Assembly (NCBI RefSeq): GCF_001020565.1 | Contig: NZ_LDAS01000001.1 | Location: 1,394,766-1,458,765 of the forward strand | DNA from: Maribacter thermophilus | GTDB taxonomy: Bacteria > Bacteroidota > Bacteroidia > Flavobacteriales > Flavobacteriaceae | Reading direction: 5' to 3' | Length of the DNA: 64,000 nt | Shown: piece by piece, positions 9,216 through 18,119 of the stretch | Layout: each line of letters opens with the position of its first letter | How positions within the stretch are numbered: the first letter of the stretch is position 1 | Position numbers and translations under genes: made by a program | The notes under the pieces: model-generated | Databases searched by the model: none | Seen by the model: the letters and a program-made list of their open reading frames with translations, nothing else | What the model was told of the DNA's origin: nothing

Positions 9216-9398
9216 TTATATATTATCGGCGGCGGCCCTTTTCTTATCGCGCCTTTCTTTCAACAATTCTTTTATATTACCAAACAACCAATACGGAACA
9301 ACGAACGTTAATAAAAATATCATCAACCAAAAACCAATGGTCAATATCGTCAAAAATGCTAAAAATCCTAAATATTGGTCAAAATCAAACATAATCAT
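9216..9398 (-). CDS. Small hydrophobic membrane protein, unknown function
   Basis: About 60 residues: MIMFDFDQYLGFLAFLTIL followed by a continuous hydrophobic span and a charged tail (KELLKERRDKKRAAADNI). One long or two closely spaced membrane helices are expected in the inner membrane, with the basic tail in the cytoplasm. A longer frame opens at 9443, but the promoter at 9412-9444 overlaps it, so translation must start at ATG 9398 or ATG 9392. It stands alone between its own promoter and terminator. No family recognised. Confidence 0.6.
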   Translation of the reverse strand: MIMFDFDQYLGFLAFLTILTIGFWLMIFLLTFVVPYWLFGNIKELLKERRDKKRAAADNI

Positions 9399-9411
9399 AA
9401 GTTTTACGCTC

Positions 9412-9444
9412 CAAAGATACTTTGAAATACCTAAATTTTGCAAA
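9412..9444 (-). promoter_or_regulatory. Bacteroidota consensus promoter of the small membrane gene
   Basis: On the minus strand, TTTG (9444-9441), a 21-base spacer, then TATCTTTG (9419-9412) match the Bacteroidota sigma-70 consensus TTTG-N19-21-TAnnTTTG in full. Transcription should begin about 6-8 bases later, just before the ATG at 9398, leaving an almost leaderless message. Confidence 0.6.
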
Positions 9445-9499
9445 TCAAATTTAAAAAATATTTAATTCTCAATGATCCCCAAATAATTCGTTAATCTGC

Positions 9500-9507
9500 T
9501 AACTTTG
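9500..9507 (+). promoter_or_regulatory. Probable -7 promoter element of fumC
   Basis: TAACTTTG fits the Bacteroidota -7 consensus TAnnTTTG and lies 21 bases before the fumC start codon. I do not see a clear TTTG at the -33 position, so this is a partial match. Confidence 0.4.
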
Positions 9508-9528
9508 TTATTCTAAAAATTTATCATC

Positions 9529-10926
9529 ATGAGTTACAGAATAGAAAAAGATACCATGGGCGAAGTTAAGGTACCCAAAGACAAATACTGGGGCGCCCAA
9601 ACCGAGCGATCTCGCAATAACTTTAAAATTGGACCAAGGGCCTCTATGCCTTTGGACATAATATATGGTTTTGCCTATTTAAAGAAATCTGCCGCTTTTG
9701 CTAATTGCGAGTTGGGCGTCTTGAGCGAAACAAAAAGAGATTTGATCGCCACCGTATGTGATGAAATTTTACAGGGCAAACATGATGACCAGTTTCCTCT
9801 TGTTATCTGGCAGACCGGTTCAGGTACACAAAGCAATATGAACGTTAACGAGGTAATTGCCAACAGGGCACATGAATTGGCCGGCAACGTTATTGGTGAA
9901 GGAGAAAAAACCATACAACCCAATGATGATGTCAACAAATCACAATCTTCAAACGATACCTTCCCCACGGGCATGCATATTGCTGCATATAAAAAAATTG
10001 TTGAAGTTACCATCCCAGGAGTCACAAAACTAAGGGACACTTTAAACAATAAAGCAAAAGAGTTTAAAAATGTAGTGAAGATCGGTAGAACCCACCTAAT
10101 GGATGCTACCCCATTAACCTTGGGCCAAGAGTTTTCTGGATACGTTTCTCAACTGGACCATGGATTGGCGGCATTAAAAAACACCCTGGACCATTTAAGC
10201 GAATTAGCCTTAGGAGGCACCGCAGTAGGTACAGGATTGAATACCCCTGCCGGATACGATGTGTTGGTGGCCAAATACATTTCAGATTTCACAGGGCTTC
10301 CTTTTAAGACGGCCGACAATAAATTTGAAGCACTTGCAGCGCACGACGCCATTGTAGAAAGTCATGGGGCCTTAAAGCAACTTGCCGTTTCTTTGAACAA
10401 AATTGCAAACGATATTAGAATGATGGCTTCTGGTCCACGTTCAGGTATCGGTGAAATAATTATTCCCGCGAACGAACCAGGAAGCTCTATAATGCCGGGT
10501 AAAGTGAACCCTACCCAATGTGAAGCATTAACAATGGTGTGCGCACAAGTAATGGGCAACGATGTTGCTATAACCGTTGGTGGCACCCAAGGACATTATG
10601 AACTTAATGTTTTTAAACCGGTTATGGCCGCCAATATTTTACAGTCCGCACAATTATTAGGTGATGCCTGCACTAGCTTTGAAGAACACTGTGCCAAAGG
10701 CATAGAGCCCAACCATGAGGTTATTAAACAACTTTTGAACAATTCTTTAATGCTGGTTACGGCACTGAATACCAAAATAGGATATTACAAAGCCGCCGAA
10801 ATAGCCAATACGGCGCATAAAAACGGTACTACCCTAAAAGAAGAAGCTATTAACCTAGGTTACGTTTCTGCAGAAGATTATGACGAATGGGTAAAACCCG
10901 AAGACATGGTAGGCAGTTTAAAATAG
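9529..10926 (+). CDS. fumC: Class II fumarate hydratase
   Basis: Converts fumarate to L-malate in the citric acid cycle as an iron-independent cytoplasmic tetramer. It is 465 residues, the normal FumC length. It contains the superfamily signature [11 protein letters not shown] (about residues 318-328), the substrate-binding [13 protein letters not shown] (about 96-108), NDTFPTGMH and [10 protein letters not shown], which holds the catalytic histidine region. The start ATGAGTTACAGAATAGAAAAAG gives [15 protein letters not shown], typical of the family. It is a monocistronic gene between a TAnnTTTG promoter element and a long terminator hairpin. Confidence 0.97.
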   Translation: MSYRIEKDTMGEVKVPKDKYWGAQTERSRNNFKIGPRASMPLDIIYGFAYLKKSAAFANCELGVLSETKRDLIATVCDEILQGKHDDQFPLVIWQTGSGTQSNMNVNEVIANRAHELAGNVIGEGEKTIQPNDDVNKSQSSNDTFPTGMHIAAYKKIVEVTIPGVTKLRDTLNNKAKEFKNVVKIGRTHLMDATPLTLGQEFSGYVSQLDHGLAALKNTLDHLSELALGGTAVGTGLNTPAGYDVLVAKYISDFTGLPFKTADNKFEALAAHDAIVESHGALKQLAVSLNKIANDIRMMASGPRSGIGEIIIPANEPGSSIMPGKVNPTQCEALTMVCAQVMGNDVAITVGGTQGHYELNVFKPVMAANILQSAQLLGDACTSFEEHCAKGIEPNHEVIKQLLNNSLMLVTALNTKIGYYKAAEIANTAHKNGTTLKEEAINLGYVSAEDYDEWVKPEDMVGSLK

Positions 10927-10950
10927 ACCTAACTAAATAATATAAAATGA

Positions 10951-10985
10951 AAATGGCGGTCTGTAACAGACCGCCATTTTTTATT
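10951..10985 (+). terminator. Rho-independent terminator of fumC
   Basis: A perfect 13-bp stem AAATGGCGGTCTG / CAGACCGCCATTT with a 3-base loop (TAA) runs into a T-rich tail ending near 10985, 24 bases after the fumC stop. The A-rich left flank means it could also stop transcription of the converging gene at 11008. Confidence 0.92.
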
Positions 10986-11007
10986 TAATGGATAGTGTAT
11001 GTGTTTA

Positions 11008-11895
11008 TTATTTCAGGGTAAATTGAGATGTACCCAATAATTTAAGTTTATCGTCATATACATTTACCATGTATTTTCCACTTTTGAAATCACCTGCAGG
11101 CTTGTTCAAATAATCACAGATGTCCAAGCTTTTATTTTCATAGTAGAAGCTAGTTGACTTAGAATAAGTAATAGAAGCACCTTCATCGTTCGTCTTAGAG
11201 AAGCTCTCTCCCATTACATTTCCTTGGGGATCTAAAGCCTCTATATAAAATTCTCTATCACCCGCTTGCGCAATAACGTTATCGGCAATTGTAAAACAGA
11301 TCTTAAATTTGTCGGTAGCCCTGGCTCTTTGTGTAGAAACCAATTTACCACTGTTACGTTCTTTTACTGCATCTACGTTGATTTTAGACAAGTTCAAGGC
11401 AGAACCTTTTTCAACTGCATCGGCCAATTGGGTGTTTTGAACAACCAAAGAATCGTTAAAAACAGTTTGTTTTTCCAATTCTACGTAGGTGCTATCTCTT
11501 TGCATAGCGATCATAGTGTTAGACCTTGTCAAAGAATCAACTTGTTTTAACAACTGTTCTCTTTCCGCTTTTAAAACACTTACTTGTCTTCTATATCTAG
11601 AAAGTGTAGAAATATCGGCTTTCATCGTTTTTACAGAGTCAATATACTTTGCAATGTTGTCCCTTGCGGTAACCAATTCCTCATTGGTGGCATTGCTCTC
11701 CAAAATTGCCTTATCATATTCTGATTTAAGGCTATTCAAATCCTCGACCACAAGTTCCTTTTCCTTGGTAAGAACACTTTCTGTCTTTTTCTTATCTTGA
11801 TAAAGACTTACGGTGTATATAATAGTACCTAAAAGTACCACACCCAGCAAAGCGGCCAAGACCTTCAATCCATTGTTACTTTTTGTTTCAGTCAT
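11008..11895 (-). CDS. Membrane-anchored coiled-coil protein, unknown function
   Basis: A 295-residue protein with a single N-terminal membrane helix (LKVLAALLGVVLLGTIIYTV, about residues 9-28) after a short polar cytoplasmic start. A long coiled coil follows (about 35-150, rich in Lys/Glu/Leu, with KAEREQLLKQVDSL). The C-terminal beta-rich domain of about 110 residues has pieces such as KFKICFTIADNVIAQAGDREFY and GKYMVNVYDDKLKLLG. The bulk should face the periplasm. I recognise the type, common and conserved in Flavobacteriaceae, but no function. It converges with fumC and stands alone. Confidence 0.7.
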   Translation of the reverse strand: MTETKSNNGLKVLAALLGVVLLGTIIYTVSLYQDKKKTESVLTKEKELVVEDLNSLKSEYDKAILESNATNEELVTARDNIAKYIDSVKTMKADISTLSRYRRQVSVLKAEREQLLKQVDSLTRSNTMIAMQRDSTYVELEKQTVFNDSLVVQNTQLADAVEKGSALNLSKINVDAVKERNSGKLVSTQRARATDKFKICFTIADNVIAQAGDREFYIEALDPQGNVMGESFSKTNDEGASITYSKSTSFYYENKSLDICDYLNKPAGDFKSGKYMVNVYDDKLKLLGTSQFTLK

Positions 11896-12064
11896 AATGT
11901 AATTTTTAATTAATCGCGTTGGTTTAAGCTAAAATAATTGTTTGTATCAATACTATATACGCAAAGAACTAATTTTTAGATTTTTTATTGTTAAATAATT
12001 TTCATAGAGGCTTACTGCCCATCAATTATATAATTTTATATCGTCACCGATTCAGATACTGTCT

Positions 12065-12523
12065 ATGCTAAAAATAATTTCGTACGAACCAAAATACGCT
12101 AAAGCCTTTAGAGACTTAAACCTGTCATGGTTAAACAAATATTTTGAAGTTGAAAACAAGGACACTGAGCTATTAAACAATTGCCAAGAGAACATAATTG
12201 ACAAAGGAGGCTACATCTTTATAGCTATTATAAAGGAAGTACCTGTAGGGTGTTATGCCTTGATCAAGAAAAACGAGACGTCATATGAATTGGGCAAAAT
12301 GGCCGTAAGCGAAAAACATCAAGGCTTAAAGATCGGCCAAAAAATGTTGGCAACCGCTATTGATTTTGCCAAACAGAAAAATTGCAAGAAAATTGAATTA
12401 TATTCCAGTACCAAATTAGGCCCAGCCCTACACATATATAAAAAGTTCGGGTTTAAAGAGATAAAGTTGGAAGCACACCTACCTTATGTCCGAAGTGATA
12501 TTAAAATGGAATTAATAATATAA
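12065..12523 (+). CDS. GNAT family N-acetyltransferase
   Basis: A 152-residue acetyl-CoA-dependent acetyltransferase. Motif A is visible as LGKMAVSEKHQGLKIGQKML (about residues 78-97), where QGLKIG stands for the acetyl-CoA pyrophosphate loop Q/RxxGxG/A. A C-terminal IYKKFGFKEI segment matches motif B. The acceptor substrate cannot be read from the sequence. It is followed after 17 bases by an MBL-fold lipoprotein gene on the same strand, probably one transcript. Confidence 0.85.
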   Translation: MLKIISYEPKYAKAFRDLNLSWLNKYFEVENKDTELLNNCQENIIDKGGYIFIAIIKEVPVGCYALIKKNETSYELGKMAVSEKHQGLKIGQKMLATAIDFAKQKNCKKIELYSSTKLGPALHIYKKFGFKEIKLEAHLPYVRSDIKMELII

Positions 12524-12540
12524 ACCCTAAAACCACTCCT

Positions 12541-13356
12541 ATGAAAAAAGCAAAACTGTTTGTACCTATTATTTTAGTACTCTTCATTTTTTCATGTAAA
12601 AACGAAAAAAGACCGAATTCTAAGATTAATGAAACATCACAAAACCAAAATGCCGTTTCAAAACCATCGAAAGAGGAGACGAATAGTTCCGTATCCATTA
12701 TTCCAATAGAACACGCTACCGCCATACTTCAATGGAACGATATTACGGTTTATATAGACCCTGTGGGCGGTGCAAAGGCCTTTGAAGGACAAGAACTGCC
12801 AGATTTAATATTGATTACCGATATTCACGGTGACCACCTAAGCGTTGAGACCCTACAGGAACTAAATACCTCAAGAGCCAAAATAATTGCTCCCAAGGCA
12901 GTAGCCGATAAATTACCGGAAGAGTTTACCACACAATTGGATATTTTAGCCAATGGGGAATCGAAAAAGCGATTTGGTATTACCGTAGAGGCCATCGCTA
13001 TGTACAACCTGCGGGAAGAGGCCAAGAATTTTCATGAAAAAGGAAGGGGCAATGGCTATGTATTGAAAATGGGCGATCAACGAATCTATTTTTCTGGCGA
13101 CACGGAAGATATTCCAGAAATGAGAAGTCTAAAAAATATCGACATGGCTTTTGTTTGTATGAACTTACCCTACACCATGACCGTTGAAAGTGCTGCCAAA
13201 GGGGTACTTGCCTTTAAACCAAAACAAGTATACCCATACCATTATAGAGGCAAACCCGATGTTAGTGATGTAGCCAAGTTTAAAGAATTGGTGAATACAG
13301 GCAATCCTGATATTGAAGTAGTACAACTAGATTGGTACCCGAACAATGAATATTGA
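12541..13356 (+). CDS. MBL-fold metallohydrolase lipoprotein
   Basis: A 271-residue exported lipoprotein. The signal peptide MKKAKLFVPIILVLFIFSC ends in a lipobox with Cys19. A polar Asn/Lys/Ser-rich linker follows to about residue 50, then a metallo-beta-lactamase fold of the UlaG-like group. Metal-binding motifs are DIHGDHLS (about 98-105), a reduced form of HxHxDH, plus the later YFSGDTEDI and YPYHYRG histidine segments. The enzyme would act in the periplasm or on the outer-membrane inner face. The substrate is unknown. It lies 17 bases after the GNAT gene and ends at a bidirectional terminator shared with ettA. Confidence 0.85.
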   Translation: MKKAKLFVPIILVLFIFSCKNEKRPNSKINETSQNQNAVSKPSKEETNSSVSIIPIEHATAILQWNDITVYIDPVGGAKAFEGQELPDLILITDIHGDHLSVETLQELNTSRAKIIAPKAVADKLPEEFTTQLDILANGESKKRFGITVEAIAMYNLREEAKNFHEKGRGNGYVLKMGDQRIYFSGDTEDIPEMRSLKNIDMAFVCMNLPYTMTVESAAKGVLAFKPKQVYPYHYRGKPDVSDVAKFKELVNTGNPDIEVVQLDWYPNNEY

Positions 13357-13362
13357 CCAATT

Positions 13363-13399
13363 AAAAAGCCCCTTCAGATTAAATTTGAAGGGGCTTTTT
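13363..13399. terminator. Bidirectional Rho-independent terminator
   Basis: The stem AAAAAGCCCCTTCA / TGAAGGGGCTTTTT (13363-13376 and 13386-13399) has an A-run on one side and a T-run on the other. It therefore terminates both the MBL-fold gene from the left and ettA from the right. Confidence 0.9.
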
Positions 13400-13420
13400 A
13401 GTTTATATCATCTGTAGATT

Positions 13421-15112
13421 CTATCGAATCAACTTTTTGTATTTAATACGCTTGGGCATTAAATCTCCGCCTAAACGTTTCTTTTTGTTCTCTTCATATT
13501 CTGAGAAAGACCCCTCAAAGAAATATACTTGAGAGTCACCTTCAAACGCAAGTATATGGGTACAGATTCGATCCAAGAACCATCTATCGTGAGAAATAAC
13601 CACCGCACAACCGGCAAAATTCTCCAGACCTTCTTCCAAAGCTCTTAATGTATTAACATCCAAATCGTTCGTTGGCTCATCTAAAAGCAATACGTTGCCC
13701 TCTTCTTTTAATGTCATTGCCAAATGCAAACGGTTACGCTCCCCTCCCGACAACATGCTCACTTTTTTATTCTGCTCACTCCCCGAGAAATTAAATCGGC
13801 TCAGATAGGCCCTAGAATTCACCTGTCTACCACCCATCATGATAAGCTCTTGCTCGTCACTAAAATTTTGCCAAATGGTTTTTTCCGGATCAATATTACT
13901 ATGGCTTTGGTCTACGTAGGCTATTTTGGCAGTTTCACCAACAACGAATTCTCCTTTATCGGGAGTTTCCTCTCCCATGATCATTTTAAAAATGGTGGTT
14001 TTACCGGCACCATTTGGTCCGATAATACCAACTATACCCGCTTGGGGCAATGTAAAGTTAAGATCCTCGTATAGCAATTTATCCCCAAAAGCTTTACTTA
14101 CACCTTTGGCCTCGATAACATTGGTACCCAGTCGTGGTCCATTGGGAATATATATTTCCAACTTTTCGTCCAACTGCTTTTGGTCTTGGCTCATCAACTT
14201 GTCATAGTTTTTAAGACGGGCCTTTTGTTTGGTCTGTCTCCCCTTGGCACCTTGACGCACCCACTCCAGCTCTCGCTCCAATGTTTTTTGTCTTTTGGAG
14301 GCGGATTTACTTTCATCTGCCAATCTTTTTGACTTCTGATCTAACCATGACGAATAGTTTCCTTTCCAAGGTATGCCTTCTCCCCTATCCAATTCTAAAA
14401 TCCAACCTGCTACATTATCCAAGAAATATCTATCGTGGGTAACCGCTATAACCGTACCCTTATATTGGGCCAAATGATGCTCTAACCAATGTACCGATTC
14501 GGCATCCAAGTGGTTGGTAGGCTCATCCAACAATAATATTTCAGGTTCTTGTAAGAGTAGACGACAAAGGGCCACCCTTCTACGCTCACCTCCAGATAAA
14601 ACTGCTATTTTCTTATCGGCCTCAGGGGTTCTAAGGGCATCCATGGCAATTTCCAATTTGGTGTCCAATTCCCAAGCGTTTGATGCATCTATTTTATCTT
14701 GCAAAGCTGCTTGCTTGTCCATCAGCTTTTGCATCTTATCCGCATCTTCGTAGACCTCTGGCAGACCGAACATATCGTTGATCTTATTATACTCGTCCAA
14801 AATTGCAACGGTTTCCGCCACCCCTTCCTTTACAACCTCCAATACGGTCTTATCTTCGTCCAATTTAGGTTCCTGTTCCAAATAACCAACATTGTAACCT
14901 GGTGAAAACACCACGTCTCCCTGAAAGTTTTTATCTACCCCAGCGATAATTTTTAACAATGTGGACTTACCCGATCCGTTAAGACCCAGGATTCCGATTT
15001 TGGCACCATAGAAAAAACTCAGGTATATATCTTTAAGTACCGGTGTATTTGCCGTTTTAAAGGTTTTTGTAACCCCGGACATAGAAAAAATGACTTTCTT
15101 ATCGTCAGACAT
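13421..15112 (-). CDS. ettA: Energy-dependent translational throttle protein EttA (ABC-F)
   Basis: An ABC-F ATPase, soluble with no membrane domain, that binds the ribosomal E site and links translation to the ADP/ATP ratio. It is 563 residues, close to 555 for the E. coli protein. The first cassette has Walker A GLNGSGKS (about 43-50) and signature LSGGERRRVALCRLL followed by LLLDEPTNHLD. A charged linker (ELEWVRQGAKGRQTKQKARL) forms the tRNA-interacting arm. The second cassette has GPNGAGKTT, LSGGERNRLHLAM and LLLDEPTNDLD. Both Walker B glutamates are present. It is separated from its upstream neighbour by 65 bases and ends at the shared terminator. Confidence 0.95.
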   Translation of the reverse strand: MSDDKKVIFSMSGVTKTFKTANTPVLKDIYLSFFYGAKIGILGLNGSGKSTLLKIIAGVDKNFQGDVVFSPGYNVGYLEQEPKLDEDKTVLEVVKEGVAETVAILDEYNKINDMFGLPEVYEDADKMQKLMDKQAALQDKIDASNAWELDTKLEIAMDALRTPEADKKIAVLSGGERRRVALCRLLLQEPEILLLDEPTNHLDAESVHWLEHHLAQYKGTVIAVTHDRYFLDNVAGWILELDRGEGIPWKGNYSSWLDQKSKRLADESKSASKRQKTLERELEWVRQGAKGRQTKQKARLKNYDKLMSQDQKQLDEKLEIYIPNGPRLGTNVIEAKGVSKAFGDKLLYEDLNFTLPQAGIVGIIGPNGAGKTTIFKMIMGEETPDKGEFVVGETAKIAYVDQSHSNIDPEKTIWQNFSDEQELIMMGGRQVNSRAYLSRFNFSGSEQNKKVSMLSGGERNRLHLAMTLKEEGNVLLLDEPTNDLDVNTLRALEEGLENFAGCAVVISHDRWFLDRICTHILAFEGDSQVYFFEGSFSEYEENKKKRLGGDLMPKRIKYKKLIR

Positions 15113-15177
15113 AATAATTAAAAATTAGGTATTGTATTTAAAAGAAAAGCGTAAGACGCATGTGTTTTAGAAGGGAA

Positions 15178-15360
15178 TTAAACCCTTCCCTTAAGTGCAT
15201 TAAATACCCAGGCAATAGCAAAAAAACCTACCCCTACAGAGGCAAAGCCCCATCCTGCTACGTCATCATATCTGAATGCTCCAAGGGCTATTAACCCCAA
15301 ACCGACCAAAATCATAATAAATGTGGCCCATGCCAAAACCGTATTCTTGTTCATTCCCAT
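15178..15360 (-). CDS. CAL67264-type small membrane protein
   Basis: A 60-residue protein with two membrane helices: NTVLAWATFIMILVGLGLIA (about 6-25) and GWGFASVGVGFFAIAWVFNA (about 37-56), joined by FRYDDVA. The sequence matches my memory of the small conserved Flavobacteriia family named after Gramella CAL67264; the match is from recall. No function is known. The start MGMNKN could also be the second ATG at 15354. It stands upstream of ettA on the same strand with 65 bases between. Confidence 0.7.
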   Translation of the reverse strand: MGMNKNTVLAWATFIMILVGLGLIALGAFRYDDVAGWGFASVGVGFFAIAWVFNALKGRV

Positions 15361-15429
15361 CTTATCTATAATTTTTAGCGAACTTCAAATATCGTAATTT
15401 TTAAAATGTCTTTTTAATTTTATTGTGGA

Positions 15430-16404
15430 TTATTCCTCAAAAGGAAACCTGATATTCGTCTTTTGTCGGACTTTGTCCATCAAAGAAATTAGATCAAGGC
15501 TGTTTTTATGACTCCATAAATTACTCTGAAGCTTATTGACACCTAAACATTGGTGCACCTCTTCTATCTCATGGGTATAGCCTTTTCCTATTTTTGGCAC
15601 TTCAACTGTTACCGCCTCCCCATCTTTTACAATGGTATAACTGGTTGCCTCATGCCATCTCGGATTTATATAGATACTTCCTTTGCTTCCCGAAATCTCA
15701 CTTTTCATTTCAGAATTTGAAGTTAACCCACTGTACAATAAGGCATGTGCATCGGGGTAATCGAACACCATGCTACATTGTTTTTCTACACCGGTATGAT
15801 GAAAATTGGCCTTAGCTATGATATCTGTGGGCATACCCAGCATTAAATAGGCAAGAAAAATAGGATAAATGCCGATATCCAACAAAGACCCGCCGGCAAG
15901 ATCAGGGTTCAAAATTCTTCCTCCCTCATCCCTATCCAAAGCATAAAAAGCAAAATCGGAATACAAATATCCTACTTGGCCAATTTCCCCGGCATCTACT
16001 AATTCTTTAACTTTTTTTATCGTAGGGTTAAACCTAGACCAAAGGGCCTCCATAAGAAATACACCATTTTCTTGGGCTACTTTTAAAATGTCCTCTACTT
16101 CTTTCTTGTTTACCCCTAAAGGTTTTTCGCACAATACATTCTTGCCCGCTTTCATAGCTGACATGGCCAACTCTGCATGACCGGTATGGGGAGTCGCTAT
16201 GTAAATTACATCGACGGTTTCACTTTCAAACAGTTCCTTATAACTTCCAAAAGAATGGGGCGCCCCGTATTCAGAGGCAAACTCTTGGGCCTTCTTTAAA
16301 CTTCTAGAGGCGACCGCGGTCAGCTGCCCTCCTTTTACCAATGCCAAATCTTTTGAAAATGTATGAGCTATTTTACCGGCCCCTACGATACCCCATCTAA
16401 TCAT
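15430..16404 (-). CDS. Gfo/Idh/MocA family NAD(P)-dependent oxidoreductase
   Basis: About 324 residues. The N-terminal Rossmann fold begins MIRWGIVGAGKIAHTF, with the dinucleotide loop GAGKIA, and is followed by DVIYIATPHTGHAEL and the family EKPLG motif (NVLCEKPLGVNKKEV). Its Lys is the usual catalytic residue. The C-terminal alpha/beta domain resembles trans-1,2-dihydrobenzene-1,2-diol dehydrogenase-like members. The sugar or diol substrate is unknown. I start at ATG 16404, because the frame upstream to 16434 adds a charged extension not expected before the Rossmann strand. It is divergent from the carboxylase gene. Confidence 0.87.
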   Translation of the reverse strand: MIRWGIVGAGKIAHTFSKDLALVKGGQLTAVASRSLKKAQEFASEYGAPHSFGSYKELFESETVDVIYIATPHTGHAELAMSAMKAGKNVLCEKPLGVNKKEVEDILKVAQENGVFLMEALWSRFNPTIKKVKELVDAGEIGQVGYLYSDFAFYALDRDEGGRILNPDLAGGSLLDIGIYPIFLAYLMLGMPTDIIAKANFHHTGVEKQCSMVFDYPDAHALLYSGLTSNSEMKSEISGSKGSIYINPRWHEATSYTIVKDGEAVTVEVPKIGKGYTHEIEEVHQCLGVNKLQSNLWSHKNSLDLISLMDKVRQKTNIRFPFEE

Positions 16405-16478
16405 ACTTTTGTTTTTAGTATTGTATTTACCCAAATTTAACTCCTTATCTTTAGCCTAGAAAAAAGAAATTGTAAAGA

Positions 16479-18107
16479 ATGGATTTAAAATTCAATCAAA
16501 ACGAAGATACCAACAAGTTATTACTGTCCACGCTTAAACAAAAATTAGCGAAAGTACAACTAGGCGGGGGTAAAGCTAAAATAGCCAAGCAGCATGAACA
16601 AGGAAAAATGACTGCTAGAGAGCGTATTGATTATTTGCTAGACCCAGATTCTGAACAATTGGAAATAGGTGCATTTGTAGGAGAAGGAATGTACGAGGAA
16701 CATGGCGGATGCCCTTCTGGAGGGGTGGTCGTAAAAATTGGGTATGTAAAAGGTAAACAATGTATCGTAGTTGCCAATGACGCTACCGTAAAGGCCGGAG
16801 CATGGTTTCCCATAACGGCAAAAAAAAACCTTAGGGCCCAAGAAATTGCCATAGAAAACAAACTACCCATTATTTATTTAGTAGATAGCGCAGGAGTTTA
16901 CCTGCCGTTACAAGATGAAATTTTTCCCGATAAAGAGCATTTTGGACGTATTTTTAGAAACAACGCCATTATGAGCAGCATGGGTATTACACAGATATCT
17001 GCCGTTATGGGAAGTTGTGTTGCCGGTGGCGCCTATTTGCCCATTATGAGCGATGAAGCTTTGATCGTAGATAAAACCGGAAGTATATTTTTGGCAGGAA
17101 GCTACCTTGTAAAAGCCGCTATCGGCGAGAGCATAGACAACGAAACCCTTGGTGGCGCCACTACCCATTGCGAAATTAGCGGTGTAACGGACTATAAGTC
17201 CAAAGATGATAAGGATGCCTTGGATACCATTAAAAATATTATGGACAAAATAGGGGATTTTCCCAAGGCTGGATATAATCGTAGCGAACCTTTGGCCCCT
17301 AAAGAAAAACAAGAGGATATTTACGGTATTCTACCCAGTTCTAGAGCGGAACAATATGATATGATGGAAATCATCAAAAGATTAGTGGACAATTCCGAAT
17401 TTGAACCCTACAAGGATGGTTACGGAAAAACCATCATCACCGGTTACGCAAGAATTGATGGTTGGGCCGTGGGTATTGTAGCGAACCAACGAAAGGTAGT
17501 AAAGACAAAGAAAGGAGAAATGCAGTTTGGAGGCGTCATATATTCGGATTCCGCCGACAAGGCCACACGCTTTATAGCCAATTGTAACCAAAAGAAAATT
17601 CCGTTGGTATTTTTACAGGATGTGACCGGTTTTATGGTGGGTAGCAAGAGTGAGCACGGGGGCATTATAAAAGACGGTGCAAAAATGGTAAATGCGGTCA
17701 GTAATTCGGTAGTTCCAAAATTTACGGTCGTAATAGGAAATAGTTACGGAGCCGGTAATTACGCCATGTGTGGAAAAGCCTATGACCCTAGGTTAATAGT
17801 TGCTTGGCCAAGTGCCGAACTTGCGGTAATGAGCGGTAATTCTGCTGCCAAGGTTCTATTACAGATAGAAAAAGCTTCCTTAAAAAAGAAAGGAGAGACG
17901 ATTACCGAGAAGAAAGAGACCGAACTCTACGACAAAATCAAAAAAAGGTATGATAATCAGGTTTCCCCTTATTATGCAGCATCAAGACTTTGGACAGATG
18001 CCATTATAGATCCATTGGAGACCCGAAAATGGATTTCTATGGGAATTGAAGCTGCCGACCATGCCCCTATCGAAAAACCTTTTAATATGGGAGTTTTACA
18101 GGTTTAG
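16479..18107 (+). CDS. Acyl-CoA carboxylase carboxyltransferase (beta) subunit
   Basis: A 542-residue biotin-dependent carboxyltransferase that moves the carboxyl group from biotin to an acyl-CoA. The two crotonase-like halves are visible: KMTARERIDYLLD, then LPLQDEIFPDKEHFGRIFRN and VMGSCVAGGAYLPIMSDEA in the first half; GVIYSDSADKATRFI and VIGNSYGAGNYAMCGKAYDPR in the second. The pattern is closest to the 3-methylcrotonyl-CoA carboxylase type, but related propionyl- and geranyl-CoA enzymes share much of it. The biotin-carrying alpha subunit is not adjacent, so the substrate is left open. It is convergent with the next gene, with 12 bases between stops. Confidence 0.9.
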   Translation: MDLKFNQNEDTNKLLLSTLKQKLAKVQLGGGKAKIAKQHEQGKMTARERIDYLLDPDSEQLEIGAFVGEGMYEEHGGCPSGGVVVKIGYVKGKQCIVVANDATVKAGAWFPITAKKNLRAQEIAIENKLPIIYLVDSAGVYLPLQDEIFPDKEHFGRIFRNNAIMSSMGITQISAVMGSCVAGGAYLPIMSDEALIVDKTGSIFLAGSYLVKAAIGESIDNETLGGATTHCEISGVTDYKSKDDKDALDTIKNIMDKIGDFPKAGYNRSEPLAPKEKQEDIYGILPSSRAEQYDMMEIIKRLVDNSEFEPYKDGYGKTIITGYARIDGWAVGIVANQRKVVKTKKGEMQFGGVIYSDSADKATRFIANCNQKKIPLVFLQDVTGFMVGSKSEHGGIIKDGAKMVNAVSNSVVPKFTVVIGNSYGAGNYAMCGKAYDPRLIVAWPSAELAVMSGNSAAKVLLQIEKASLKKKGETITEKKETELYDKIKKRYDNQVSPYYAASRLWTDAIIDPLETRKWISMGIEAADHAPIEKPFNMGVLQV

Positions 18108-18119
18108 AATAAATCGCGG

